Shown here piece after piece: positions 32,523-42,849 of a stretch of 64,000 bases of DNA. Source of the stretch: Cydia pomonella. Lineage: Eukaryota; Arthropoda; Insecta; Lepidoptera; Tortricidae. The stretch spans positions 17,831,389 to 17,895,388 of the forward strand of contig NC_084713.1 in the NCBI RefSeq assembly GCF_033807575.1. The letters are read 5' to 3'. The notes beneath the pieces are model-generated. The model was given only the letters and a program-made list of their open reading frames with translations, searched no databases and was not told the DNA's origin. The stretch's first letter is position 1. The number at the start of each line of letters is the position of its first letter. Made by a program: the position numbers and the translations under genes.

Positions 32523-34061
32523 TTGACAGTTTTGTAAATAATGTCAATCGATCTTGATTTTCCTGAGGATCAAATATGTCTATATAGGACTCATGGCATT
32601 TAAGCAACACAAAGGTCACAAATGACTGTTAAAGTCTGACGCTCGCACTCGACGATTGAAACGCCTCTAACAAAATGATATTGTAATTTTACGTTTATGT
32701 ATATAAATCTCATACAATTTATTTTTCATAAAAATGTAAGGAATCGAATGGAATCATTTTTTTATTTTGGAGTCCTTGTATTTTTTTATAATCTCAATAT
32801 GTCTTTTTGAATTACACTTTTTTTTTTTATAATTGATGCCTCATTTTCTATCAATTTAGGTAAATTCTGTTATAATATTCACCATGTGTCAAGTACCCAA
32901 TTGCCTCCAATATCATAAAAAGTGCATTGAGATTATACCTATAAGTACTCAGGTACATGGGTTTCTCGTAAGAACGGGATGTACTATACATACTATCCAA
33001 TAAAATCCCAGTCCAATCCCAGTTCACAAGATACTACATTCTGTTTAGCCCCCAGGTATGTGTTACGTACTCTTAATTAATTAGGTTTGTTCTAGCTCCT
33101 TGTAGTATTTTGACTGCATTAATTAAATTTATTAACAGGCATTGTAATAAAGCTTTCAAAGTAATATTAGTCTTTGTGGGTTTAAGACCTGTCTGTTTTG
33201 TGAGCTTCGTTTTTGTGGTATTTCTCATAAAATATTCTTATATGCATCTTATTATGTTGATTAGTTATCTAATTTGAACTACTTGCAGGCTGGACTAGAA
33301 ATTGATACGATAGCTCGTTATAAGTAGATTTGTTAATAAGTTGAGTTTTAAATACCTAAGTATGAGATTTTTGATAGATCAATACAAATCTCGCTCTTTA
33401 TTATCTTGCATTTACTTTTTATAGCACCAAGGAATAGAAGCCATGATAATTGGCATGGAACCCTGTTGGCAGATCTACCTCTTTCTATAGAATAAAATTG
33501 AAAAATCGATATGATGAAAAATACAATTATATAACACTTTATTAATTTAATATCCACATAACATTACCTACAGGAAAATAGGTCATGTTTTCAATAACTC
33601 GATAGTATTCCGATTGTATTGAATGTATCGTGTTCCATTTTATCTATTTGCTTCGGTCCGGTCAGCGGGAGAATTTCAATGAGAATATGCCTTTATACAA
33701 CGTAGTGCTATTTCAATGTGGACTAGTTATTTGATTGGGTAAATAATACTTGGAATATTGTGGTAACAGGAAATATTTATTTTACTTTTTATTTTACAGG
33801 GTTAAACAAATCTTAATGTCGATCAAAGCTTAAATATGTACTTTAAACTAATTGTATTTATGAGATACGTTGTATTGAATTTGAAATACATCCCAACGTT
33901 TTGAACCCATTTCAGCATTTGTGGTCAACAAGAGCATGAAAAAAAAAAAAATTTCACCTCCATCAAAAAGTCTCAGTTAAAATATTTCTATTTCATAACT
34001 AATGCTGTAATTGACAATATTATGAACTACGTTCGTACCTACATATAAAAACATAAAGTAA
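32523..34061. other. Spacer, AT-rich
   Basis: No repeat or gene recognised. Homopolymer T runs near 32758 and 32817. Confidence 0.5.
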
Positions 34062-34153
34062 AATAAATATTATAGTACATTATACACAAATTGACTAAGC
34101 CCCACAGTACGCTCAAGAAGGCTTGGTACTTAGACAACGATATATATAATATA

Positions 34154-34168
34154 TGTATAAATACTTAA
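34154..34168. repeat. Target-site duplication, left copy
   Basis: TGTATAAATACTTAA, repeated exactly at 34395-34409 on the other side of the inserted LINE. The uninterrupted SINEs have one copy of this site. Confidence 0.9.
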
Positions 34169-34394
34169 TGAGGATGCGGAGGGATGAAAGTCATGTGACG
34201 AGAAAGGTATTACGAATGAATGTGGAGGGATGGAACGGCAGAGGAAAACCTAGGAAACGGTGGATGGATTGTGTGAGAGATGACATGAAACGAACGCGAG
34301 TGAACGATGAGATGACGGGTGACAGAAGGATATGGAAGGAAAAGACATGCTGCGCCGACCCCAAATGAATGGGATAAGGGCAAGCGAATGATGA
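34169..34394 (+). mobile_element. RTE-like LINE 3' end nested in a SINE
   Basis: The plus strand encodes MRRDESHVTRKVL, RMNVEGWNGRGKPRKRWMDC, VRDDMKRTRVNDEM and a C-terminal CCADPK before TGA, followed by GGGATAAGGGCAAGCGAATG and an ATGATGA tail. This is the C-terminus of RTE-type endonuclease-reverse transcriptases with the usual short 3' UTR and trinucleotide tail. The frame is uninterrupted over this 3' portion, suggesting a fairly recent insertion. It is flanked by the perfect 15-bp duplication, so both junctions are known. Confidence 0.92.
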
Positions 34395-34409
34395 TGTATA
34401 AATACTTAA
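34395..34409. repeat. Target-site duplication, right copy
   Basis: Exact repeat of 34154-34168, directly after the ATGATGA tail. Confidence 0.9.
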
Positions 34410-34545
34410 ATACATAGAAAAAACCCAAGACTCAGGAACAAATATCCATGCTCATCATACAAATAAATGCCCGTAGTAATTTGAACCAAGAACTATCAGC
34501 TTCATAGGCAGTCACTACCCACTAGGTCAGAACGGTCGTCAAAAA

Positions 34546-35320
34546 AAACAAATATTATTTTCATAAACATTGGTTAGGGAATCGTCTACAAACCCTAAGT
34601 AAAGCTTGAGACCTCAGTCCACTCGGTCGAAAAGATATTCATATTCCGTGGACTGACAACCATACATTATTGACCATTGCAACATCGCAAATAAATAGGT
34701 AATAAATATTCCATGAAGGTGAACTCATTCAAAAATCTTATCGCGCCATCGCTATCGAATCTCATTTATGGACCCGGTAACAAGCTGCAATAACTCCTGC
34801 TTATCGCAAATTAGCTTTAAGTACACTGTTTAATACTTTTGAGCCGAAACGAAATCGGATGCACCGAAATTGTCGTGTTTAAGTAATTTTCGTTTTACGG
34901 TAGCTTATCGAGAGCTTGCCGAAACTTTAGTATCCGTCTACAATACCTATAACTAGTTAGTTACAGACACAAATACTAATACTAATTACTAATATTAGTA
35001 ACAACTTAAGTATCGGTCCACAGTTTCAAACCATAATTGTGTATCAAAACCTGCTAGTTTTTGTTTTGTCTAAGATATTAACTCATTTATAAAAATATCT
35101 TGCCTCAGAACTGCGTCATTCAAATCCGTCACGCCTAATAAATATAAGTAAGTTAATTTTGGACCTTAGTTGGGACTTTTCAACGATAATACAGTAGTTT
35201 TACGATTTATGTCGATAAAAAACAATAATTATTATTATTATCCCCCATCAGGCGTAACAACAGTAACAGTAATAGCCATTCAAATGTACCATATTATTCT
35301 ACCGTACTCTTTCAGAAATA
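34546..35320. other. Spacer; single-copy-looking at 34600-34930
   Basis: GC is somewhat higher at 34740-34930 (ATGGACCCGGTAACAAGCTG, GAGCCGAAACGAAATCGGAT). No repeat or gene recognised. Confidence 0.4.
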
Positions 35321-35417
35321 GTACAGTCGCCATCAGATATATCGAAGCGTGCTCAGAGGCGTGTTCAGATGTTTGTGATCGCCTTGGTCGCTCGGATATG
35401 TCTGATGGCAACTGTAC
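35321..35417. mobile_element. Foldback element, GTACAGTCGCCATCAGATAT type
   Basis: GTACAGTCGCCATCAGATAT at the left is inverted as ATATGTCTGATGGCAACTGTAC at the right with few mismatches. The interior has AGCGTGCTCAGAGGCGTG. A familiar small lepidopteran repeat. The 89-codon open frame nearby is spurious. Confidence 0.8.
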
Positions 35418-35639
35418 ATATTTGTGAAAATATCTTAAGGGTATGCAATAAAATATTAAATAGTGTCAGAATTAAATTAGGACACGTAGGTACTACTCCA
35501 AATATAATAGTATTACCTAATATTATAAAGTGTTTCATGACTAATGGTGATTTCAGACTAACACCCTATTCACCTAAGATTTGGAACCTTCTTTTATTCC
35601 AATGCAGTTCAAATACCGATTTTATTTTGTCATTTTAAA

Positions 35640-35862
35640 AGTAAGTTAGAGTTTACGAGGTTAAAGCCTCGCGAACGAATTTCTTCGCGGATGTACGCAT
35701 GTTTCCTCATGATGTTTTCCTTCACCGAATAGCTAGTGGTGAATAGGTATCAAATGATATTCCGTTCATACGTTCCGAAAAACTCATTGGTACGAGTCAG
35801 GATTTGAACCCGCGACCTCCGGATTGAAAGTCGGACGTCACATCCACTAGGCCACCACCGAT
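35640..35862 (-). mobile_element. tRNA-derived SINE, family 1
   Basis: The complement has A box TGGCCTAGTGGATG and B box GGGTTCAAATC (35801-35811), then GGCTCGTACC-like end, CAATGAGTTTTTCGGAACG, GGTGAAGGAAAACATCATGAGG and CATCCGCGAAGAAATTCG. It matches the copy at 15225 up to GAGGAAAC, after which the two tails differ. Confidence 0.88.
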
Positions 35863-36526
35863 AACGCTATATAAAAAAAAATACTGCCATTAACACAAAT
35901 GGCCGTATTACCAGTAAATGCACATGTTAACCATTTCTCTAAACTATCATCTCATTTAACTATCTCTGTAATTGCTTCAATTCACTTTTACGCTATTCCG
36001 TTTAATCTCTCAAATTGCTCGCAATTATGCAGCTCAGGTATCACTTTAAAATTCCCACTATATTGCGTTAACGCACCCACCTATTTAATATGCGAGACCA
36101 CAGGTCTCATCAGCGTAAATCTATTTTATCGATAATTTTAATAAGGGACGACGTCAAAGGTACAGCGGTGGTCGTAAACGTTGATGCACGCCTTAATGGA
36201 AAGATAACGATATCTCGGGTTTTAAATACGAGATCAACCTGTTTATCGGTGTGGTGTGAAATGAAGTTGCTTTCTAGATTCGATGATATTGGGAGCTGAT
36301 GTGGCTTTCTCAAGGAAGATTAAATAAATGACTTTTCTTTCTTATATGTATAAGTTGTCCTTATTTTAGCCACTTCTTAGACTTTAAAAGGCAACTTATT
36401 TTAGCTACCTCATCTTTGGAGATTAAGCATTGAAATTAGTTTTTGCGAAACCGAAAATCTGACCTTCCAACGCAAGGAGAGTCGTATGAATATAAAATAG
36501 ATTTTATCGATCTCACAATGTTGTTG
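35863..36526. other. Spacer, nothing recognised
   Basis: Overlapping short frames on both strands at 36090-36313 lack recognisable motifs. No repeat assigned. Confidence 0.4.
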
Positions 36527-36757
36527 TTAACCGAAAATCTACCAAACCTCCACCACAGAAAACCGCAGCTAAATAACACTATACCCCACTCATACTGCCG
36601 GTGAGTAAGGCTGCCAGACCTCAACGAGGATGCTGAGTGTTAGGGGTCGGGATCTCGCATGTAACACCTCTGCAGTTGCAGGCGTACATAGGTTACGGTG
36701 ACTGCTTACCCCCAGGCGGATCGTATGCTTGACGCCACCAAAGTATTATAAAAAAAA
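36527..36757 (+). mobile_element. Family A retroposon copy
   Basis: ACCTCCACCACAGAAAACCG, CAGCTAAATAACACTATACC, GCCGGTGAGTAAGGCTGCC, AACGAGGATGCTGAGTGTTAG and the 3' end CACCAAAGTATTATAAAAAA. An internal gap relative to the 31530 copy removes the ACAACACTATG part. Diverged. Confidence 0.82.
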
Positions 36758-37404
36758 CTCACTAGGTAATTATAAATATTAAACAAAAATCAACATAATT
36801 TTGGTTCTATATATGGTTGACTTTGGGCTGAATTTGTGGTGGTGAAGTGAGTTTTGGTTGTCACCTGACGATGTTATACCTACTTACTAGTAACGTGTAT
36901 GATCGATACAATTGAAAAAAAAAATGAATACCTAGTAAACATGAAACGAAATTTAGCTTGAAGAAAATCATTTCGTTTCGCTTGTAAGTCGCATGTATTA
37001 ATTGATCAGCCACCTCAGCTCGCTACAAACTTATATGCAAATTTCTCCCAAAAAGCCTCCTCATAAAGCACGTCTCGCCTCACATCTTAATTGGCGGGAT
37101 GCTGTGTAAACATCCCGTACACTGATGGTTTAATTAAAAATCGACAAGAGGCGAATTCATATATTATGCAGATGTCGATTTAACACCCGGCGCGATTGGG
37201 CAAGGGTTTCGCATGTTTTACACAAGGCCTTTGTTGATTTTGGTTAAAATATGTAAACTTTAACCATTGCAAGGTTAATTTAAGTATTTTCGGTGCCGCT
37301 TTTCACAAACATTATTTTAGACGTATGAGTGAATTGCAAAAACGTTGTAAGTTAAGGACCTGTAATTAGTCAAAAGTACGACAATTAAGCCATTTCTATT
37401 TAAG
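36758..37404. other. Spacer with single-copy-looking segment 37010-37250
   Basis: The segment has an octamer-like TATGCAAAT (37032-37040), a GGCGGGATG / CATCCCG hairpin, homeodomain-type TTTAATTAAAAATCG and GTCGATTTAACACCCGGCG. It lacks recognisable repeats and is a candidate conserved non-coding element; this is inference only. Confidence 0.35.
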
Positions 37405-37898
37405 TTTGTATTTTTTTTTATCTGATTTTTATTGAGGCTTTGGACACTCTAGGTGAACATGTCAGCATCATGGGTACTTTCATAGTTCCCTACGAGATCA
37501 ATAGAGTGGTATACGCTGATTGCTATGTCTGATAAAGGCTCTGCCAACCAACAATTGATCTGTCCATTGTGCATATGCATGAAAGTGTGTAAGCGTGTAT
37601 GCTATAGACTTATAGGTGTATGAATTAAGTACAATAAATATAATACCTACAATACAAATAATACAATTCACCCGGTTTGGACCCGGGTACGTCCAGGTAC
37701 GTCAAAGGAATGATTCTCAGGTAAAGCATGGCCACTGTCTATTAAGTGCTTCGCAAAATTAGACTTTTCTGGATGGTTGTGTCTGTATGACGCAACATGC
37801 TCCTTATACCTGGTAGTGAAATCACGGCCTGTTTGCCCCACATACACTTTATTACAATTATCACAAGTAAGCTTATAAACTCCAGATTTTTTTCCGAA
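37405..37898 (-). mobile_element. Penelope-like element, GIY-YIG endonuclease domain and 3' end
   Basis: From 37898 downward the minus strand encodes GVYKLTCDNCNKVYVGQTGR, then DFTTRYKEHVASYRHNHPEK, SNFAKHLIDSGHALPENHSF. GVY...YVG is the GIY-YIG core, with the Arg of QTGR and the RYKEH helix following, as in the C-terminal endonuclease of Penelope-like retroelements. The frame is open for about 75 codons. The reverse transcriptase part is absent: the 5' edge ends at 37898, close to a family A copy. Downstream about 270 bases lead to CAATAAAAATCAGATAAAAAAAA, a plausible 3' end. Confidence 0.9.
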
Positions 37899-37907
37899 TT
37901 AGTACAT

Positions 37908-38016
37908 TTTTTTTATACTACGTCGGTGGCAAACAAGCATACGGCCTGCCTGATGGTAAGCAGTCTCCGTAGCCTATGTACACCTGCAACTCCAGAGGAG
38001 TTACATGCGCGTTACA
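37908..38016 (-). mobile_element. Family A retroposon copy (3' end)
   Basis: TTTTTTTTATACTACGTCGG, AACAAGCATACGGCCTGCCT, GTAAGCAGTCTCCGTAGCC and GGAGTTACATGCGCGTTA. The shortest well-preserved copy, inserted next to the 5' edge of the Penelope fragment. Confidence 0.85.
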
Positions 38017-38293
38017 CAATACAATACAAAATAATAATAATAATATATATGCGTTAATTTTATACAATACTGAAACTGTTATATTATTTATCTTCATCCT
38101 ATCCTACTTTTTCTAGGCATAACGACAGGACATTCATAATTGCATAGTCACAGCGTCGTTCATGACTCTTAGTAGGCTTATGTAAGATGAGATAAGTTTT
38201 ATTAAGTTAAATAGTTTACTTATACATACATTCTTAACTATATTTATTACATAGGATTCACTATCCAAGTGCCTTTCGCTGATACTTAAAACA

Positions 38294-38483
38294 GTACCCC
38301 TAGTGTAAATAAATTCGATTTTGAAACGTGACGTACGCGTTTGCGTTTAGTCTCCTTTGTATTGGATTTAGAAAGAGCGCGCCAAGCGGGACGTTTTGGA
38401 AACTCAAAATCCTATACAAAATGAGACTTAACGCAAACGCGTTCGTCACGTTATGATGTCGATAAAATTTACACTAGGGGTAC
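38294..38483. mobile_element. Foldback element, ACCCCTAGTGTAAA type, complete
   Basis: GTACCCCTAGTGTAAATAAA on the left and ATTTACACTAGGGGTAC on the right are inverted, as are GTGACGTACGCGTTTGCG and CGCAAACGCGTTCGTCACG, giving arms of about 60 bp. The loop holds GCGCCAAGCGGGACGTTTTG. Compare the deleted copy at 29329. Confidence 0.88.
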
Positions 38484-38964
38484 AGGTATAAAATTATAAA
38501 CCTGTGCTGTAGATATGTGCCAGCTACCTTCTATGTGACTATACTTTAGACATGAGTATTTATGCAGACAAATGTATACATACTATAGAGAAATTATACA
38601 TAATCTGAACTAAGTTAAAAAGCTAGAACTTTACTTTGGCAGTTAATGTTTCGCCACACTACCCGCAGTTGAGCACTATTTTACACATGCATAACTTGTA
38701 ACACACCTCTTAAATGAAATGATTTTTTTTTATTTCAGGCAACTAGTGGCTCACAGATAAATATCTTAAAACAACATATTATAAACACTACAAAACTAAA
38801 CACTACAAATTACTTATGATTGCGATGCATTACGTAACCCCGAAGAGTTATAGAGTTGTCCGCGGAACCGCCGAAACTTGACACCTTTCGTCCAAAACTG
38901 CTCCTTGAAGGTCGCTAGACGTTCAATCGGAACACTCACCACAATCTAATTAAAATACAGCGCT
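38484..38964. other. Spacer, GC-richer toward 38900
   Basis: 38815-38930 (ATTACGTAACCCCGAAGAG, GTCCGCGGAACCGCCGAAAC) is GC-richer and could belong to the LINE that follows, but no reverse transcriptase motif is readable there. Confidence 0.4.
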
Positions 38965-39245
38965 ATAATATGGCGCTTGCAGGAAAGGGGTCTCGACCCC
39001 CGCTCCGGGTCGTTCCTAGCGCAAAGGTTGTCCATCGCGGTTCAACGCGGAAACGCAGCAAGCGTGATGGGCACCTTTGCGTTGGGAGCGACGCGGGGTG
39101 GGTTGTTTGACTAGTTTTTTTTTTTTTTTTTTTTAGTGGTTAGTTTAGGTTTAGTTTTATTTATAGTTAAGTTTATTTGTTAGTCCTTAAGTATTTTAAT
39201 GATTGTATCTTTTTATTTAATAAGTATTGGAATAATTAAAATACT
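38965..39245 (+). mobile_element. LINE of the QRGNAAS type, C-terminus and 3' UTR
   Basis: Plus strand, after a frameshift: RLSIAVQRGNAASVMGTF followed by ALGATRGGLFD and a stop at 39111. This is the same C-terminal block as at 14268 and 62247. Unlike those, the sequence after the stop is a run of 20 T (39115-39134), then AGTGGTTAGTTTAGG and an AT-rich 3' UTR to AATAATTAAAATACT. Upstream CCCCCGCTCCGGGTCG has frameshifts. Confidence 0.75.
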
Positions 39246-39755
39246 ACTTTTAAACATCCATAACAAGAAACACACTTTTTACTGCTTATTGGAGTAAAAT
39301 AAACAACCAGCTACTATCAGTTTAAAAAAAATACGATGACGACTTTTATGAGTCTGCAGGCACAAGATCTAGTTTATGATATAAATGGATATTTTATTTT
39401 ATTGTTTATTGCAATTAGCGTGAAAAACGGTTCTTAACAAACGTTCTAATTTACTGCTGTAAAGTGAATTGCAATCATACGGCTTTGGCAATAAACACGG
39501 TATGCCTGAACGTTTGAAACGTAAATAAAATTAATTAAATTACAGCTTGAAAATGGTTGTAACTGCAACTGTAATAAATCATGACAGGTTTCGTTGTTTC
39601 ATTAACTTCCCTATTAGCTTTTTTTAATACTTCAAAATTGAATTATGAAAGCTTGTAATTACTCTGCTTGCAAATATTGTATTCGTATCTGTTCTAATAT
39701 GTCGTCTTCTATTTCTCACTATAACCGTACCCTTATCACGAGCTTGTCACTGACC
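39246..39755. other. Spacer, nothing recognised
   Basis: AT-rich; no gene or repeat. Confidence 0.5.
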
Positions 39756-39883
39756 TGACACTGACATATTCGCTAGCGTGTGCACAACTTACTTTCTATG
39801 CATCTCGCTCGTAATGGCATATTAGTGCGAGCGAGATGTATAGAAAATAAGTTACGAACACGTTAGCGAATATGTCAGTGTCA
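39756..39883. mobile_element. Foldback element with 56-bp arms
   Basis: Left arm 39756-39811 (TGACACTGACATATTCGCTA...) and right arm 39828-39883 are inverted copies with about six mismatches. The 16-base loop is TAATGGCATATTAGTG. Transcription would give a long hairpin. No coding sequence. Confidence 0.9.
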
Positions 39884-40139
39884 AATTGGTGATATACCAG
39901 TTTCTAAGCGCTTCGGTTGTATTAAAAGGAACATTTATTTTTATATAACTTAGAAGATTTTATAGTTTTCGGTCAATATTATTGCTAAGAAAGTACAGTT
40001 CAATTGGAAATGAAGCTCATTTACAAAGTGGGTACTAACTGTTAATAAACAAAATCGTTATCAATGTTGGAAGGAAAATAAAAATACAGTTGCAAGAAGC
40101 GCTTGCTATTTTAATATTCAAGATCAATTTCACACCGAC
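39884..40139. other. Spacer, nothing recognised
   Basis: AT-rich; no feature. Confidence 0.5.
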
Positions 40140-40586
40140 TCAATTCACCGATACTGTAAATTTTTCACAGTCGCACACAATTTCAAAAAGACAGCACAAT
40201 CTAAGAAAGTACTCCGATAGAACTCCCCGGTGACTGGCAATCGGTACGTCAAAGCGGCAATTGCAATCTCGGAGCAATTTTTCAATATCGTCAAATTGAG
40301 AAACAACGGCTTGGAAAGTGCAAGGCTCTTGGGAGTCTAATGCAAAGTTGCGAGACTGAATGCGTATAGATTGGTAACTTGGAACATTGATTGTTAAGGG
40401 TATTTGTTGTGGTGAGGCGAAGGCTTGTTTGATCGTGGAGGTCGATGTGAAATACAATGTATTCCCAGGTGAAAATGGTCCAAGAGTTACAGCCTGTATC
40501 GAGTATGTGTACTTAACGATGATGATGTAAGTAGTCTCAAGGACTTCGATGACCTTCAAAATTACGTTTTTGTCATATTTAAAATA
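40140..40586 (-). CDS. Candidate coding stretch, unknown protein
   Basis: The minus strand is open from a stop at 40587-40589 to TGA at 40140-40142, about 148 codons, one of the longest open stretches in the window. There is no ATG near its start: the most upstream initiator-like codon is a TTG at 40559, so if real it would be an exon or a decayed copy. The translation includes YSIQAVTLGPFSPGNTLYFT, QQIPLTINVPSYQSIRIQSR and a Cys-rich end (CNC, RLCC, VCDCEKF). I recognise no domain. Codons are less AT-driven than the surroundings. The nearest AG acceptor and any AATAAA were not convincing. Chance is a serious alternative: another open stretch of 153 codons in the window is clearly spurious. 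Confidence 0.3.
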   Translation of the reverse strand, partial: YFKYDKNVILKVIEVLETTYIIIVKYTYSIQAVTLGPFSPGNTLYFTSTSTIKQAFASPQQIPLTINVPSYQSIRIQSRNFALDSQEPCTFQAVVSQFDDIEKLLRDCNCRFDVPIASHRGVLSEYFLRLCCLFEIVCDCEKFTVSVN

Positions 40587-40748
40587 TTAGTAACCATATT
40601 TTCCACAATTTGAAGAAGATAATTACATTTATTTTCTACGAACTTGTGATCACTGTATACTTTTGATTTTAGATTATTTTCCTTTCTTTTAGTATTTAAA
40701 ATATTACATTTTACCCGAAGTCAATTGTTGCTTTATCCTGAACCTTAC

Positions 40749-40850
40749 GGCTTCATTCTAATTTTAATATACGTCAAAAATTAGATCTAGATACGATATG
40801 GATTTGCCAGTGTTAAAATTGATATTTTTCTATAAAGAAACTTGTTTTTT
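40749..40850. repeat. Dispersed repeat, TAATTTTAATATACGTCAAAA type
   Basis: CGGCTTCATTCTAATTTTAA, TATACGTCAAAAATTAGATC and ATACGATATGGATTTGCCAG match the copy at 43092-43225. About 100 bases align. Confidence 0.75.
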
Positions 40851-41301
40851 GACAATCAAGCCGTTAGTTGTTATCAAATGCAGTGTACATATGTTTTCTG
40901 GCAGGCCTTTAAATATGTAGATTTAGTGAAAATTAAATCTTTATAGCATAATATGTCAACACAACTGATCTTAGTTTTCCAGTTTAAAATTACCTAGTTT
41001 CCTTGATAAAATTACCAGGAACACATAACTAGCGAGCATCTAAAGCCCTCATTCCTCGAATTGCTAGTCTATTAGCACTACTCTAGTAATAACGCGTGCA
41101 CTCGCTTGGCAGCGCCTTCCACTTAATATTCTTGCATTTTCTACGACAACTCGGGAGCGAAGAAAAATTTAATAATACTTGCCGTTTTTTTCCAATACTG
41201 CGTTCTCGTACTGATGGCATCTGTGATTTATTTACCGTAAGTCTTTTGATGTCTGATGAGAAATCCCTGAAGTAATTTTCCTTGGTAGTAATCAGGTTAT
41301 G
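40851..41301. other. Spacer, nothing recognised
   Basis: No repeat assigned. A 75-codon minus-strand frame (41083-41310) has no recognisable motif. Confidence 0.45.
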
Positions 41302-41456
41302 AATAAGCAATATTAGACAGATAATTTCCGGAAGAACAACAAATATTTGCGCATGTTTCTTTCTTGATTCTTGATCTTCATTCCTTAGGGAACATTTGTA
41401 ATAAGGACTTTTTTATAGTACGATGAAGGAGGTATAACGTTTATCGTTATTTTGAG
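41302..41456. repeat. Direct repeat, left copy (155 bp)
   Basis: Begins AATAAGCAATATTAGACAG, ends CGTTATTTTGAG. It is repeated at 41672-41826 with seven substitutions and no gaps. The two copies flank a family A element. Confidence 0.95.
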
Positions 41457-41668
41457 GTTGCCAGAGCTCAACGAGGGTGTGGAGTGTTAGGGTTGGCAAC
41501 GCGCATGCAACACTTCGGGAGTTAATTTTTTTTTTTAACTTTATGTGTTTATTTCAGTGTTGTTGTTGAGATACAGTCTGAACTCAGTTACAATCTCTAT
41601 ATCTGGAGATTATCTTAACTAATTACTGATTCGTTGAAGGCGAATATAGGTTACGGAGACTGCTTATT
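41457..41668 (+). mobile_element. Family A retroposon copy, split by a LINE tail and lacking its 3' end
   Basis: GTTGCCAGAGCTCAACGAGG, GTTGGCAACGCGCATGCAAC and CACTTCGGGAGTT up to 41520, then, after the inserted tail, GGCGAATATAGGTTACGGAG and ACTGCTTA to 41668. The usual GTAGTATTAAAA end is missing, replaced directly by the right copy of the 155-bp repeat. Confidence 0.85.
41521..41636 (-). mobile_element. LINE 3' tail inserted into family A
   Basis: The plus strand reads AATTTTTTTTTTTTAAC, TTTATTTCAGTGTTGTTGTTG and GGAGATTATCTTAACTAA. The complement matches the 3' UTR of the LINE at 47180-47600 and ends in poly(A). Only the last 116 bases are present. Confidence 0.85.
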
Positions 41669-41671
41669 AAT

Positions 41672-41826
41672 AATAAGCAATATTAGACAGACAATTTTCG
41701 GAAGAACAACAAATATTTGCGCATGTTTCTTTCTTGATTCTTGATCTTCATACCTTAGGGAACATTTGTAATAAGGACTTTTTTATAGTAAAATGAAGTA
41801 GGTATAACGTTTATCATTATTTTGAG
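41672..41826. repeat. Direct repeat, right copy (155 bp)
   Basis: Same 155 bases as 41302-41456, about 95% identical (seven substitutions). Confidence 0.95.
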
Positions 41827-42849
41827 AGCCAGTAAGTTGCTACATAGTGACGCATAGGTAACTTAAATGTGATATTATTTATGTTGAATCATTATAACAA
41901 AGAGGATACTTTCGGTCAAAATCTGTGAGTTATAGAGAATCTTTTTGTGACATGGTTATGGCTATTACTTTTAAACATGATAAGTCATAAAAGTAATACT
42001 TACCTACCCACTTGCCTCATACTAAGAAAGATTTTAAGAGATTCCAAGATAACGGACGTTGTTTCACCTACTATACCTACTATGTATATTACATGACTAA
42101 CTGTTCAAACGCAATAGTGGTGATGACATATGCTGAATTTTAAAAATCTTGTAATATAGATAGCAAACGAGCAAATTATCGCAATAATTTGGAAATTCAA
42201 ATAATATATGGAAATGACAAAAAAATACAGGTCCTGAAAGTTAGCTTTTTTTTCTTTCGATTTGACTCCTTACATTTTATCCAAAGAAAATATTGTACAG
42301 CATCTATATACTTAAATGCAATATCCGTGTACATTTGCCTTAGGGCCTGTTTACATATTGATTACTTAGGTTTATTAGGAGTATGCTACGAAACGCAAGT
42401 ACTATCTCGGACGATAGATATTCGAAATGTAATTGCAATAGTTTTCAATTGATTGGTGGATTTAAATAATAATCTGCGTGTTACTACAAAGCTATTAAAT
42501 ACTTTTTACGAAATAAGTAAAACATTAATAAAAAATTAACAATGTCATTCAGTTTCCTTAAATGTACACATCCCGAAGTTAACTAATATAAATATATCAT
42601 TGCTAATATGAACTACAAAGAAATGTTTTTATCAATAAAGTCCCAGCCTACCAAAGTAAGTAAAGTTCTGCCTGCAGTAAATAACCTCGTATCTACATTA
42701 TGTATATCCGAGCCGTCAGATGTAACTGGTTATGAAAAGTTTAATTAAACGCCTGCTGCCGGCGTCTGCCTTATAAATAATACTAGTTTGTTTGAGCCGC
42801 TGATCACTTACTTAATAGATGAATCGTATAAAAATTCGCATCCACCTCG
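41827..42849. other. Spacer, nothing recognised
   Basis: AT-rich; open frames short. No repeat assigned. Confidence 0.5.

Larger units (their letters stand above)
34062..34545 (-). mobile_element. tRNA-derived SINE, family 2, split by a LINE
   Basis: On the plus strand it begins TAAATAAATATTATAGTAC and runs to 34168, then resumes at 34395 and continues through AAATATCCATGCTCATCATAC and AATAAATGCCCGTAG to the tRNA-like head (GTCACTACCCACTAGGTCAG at about 34508). The two halves join exactly at a 15-base duplication and together match the uninterrupted copies at 43515 and 50226. Confidence 0.88.
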
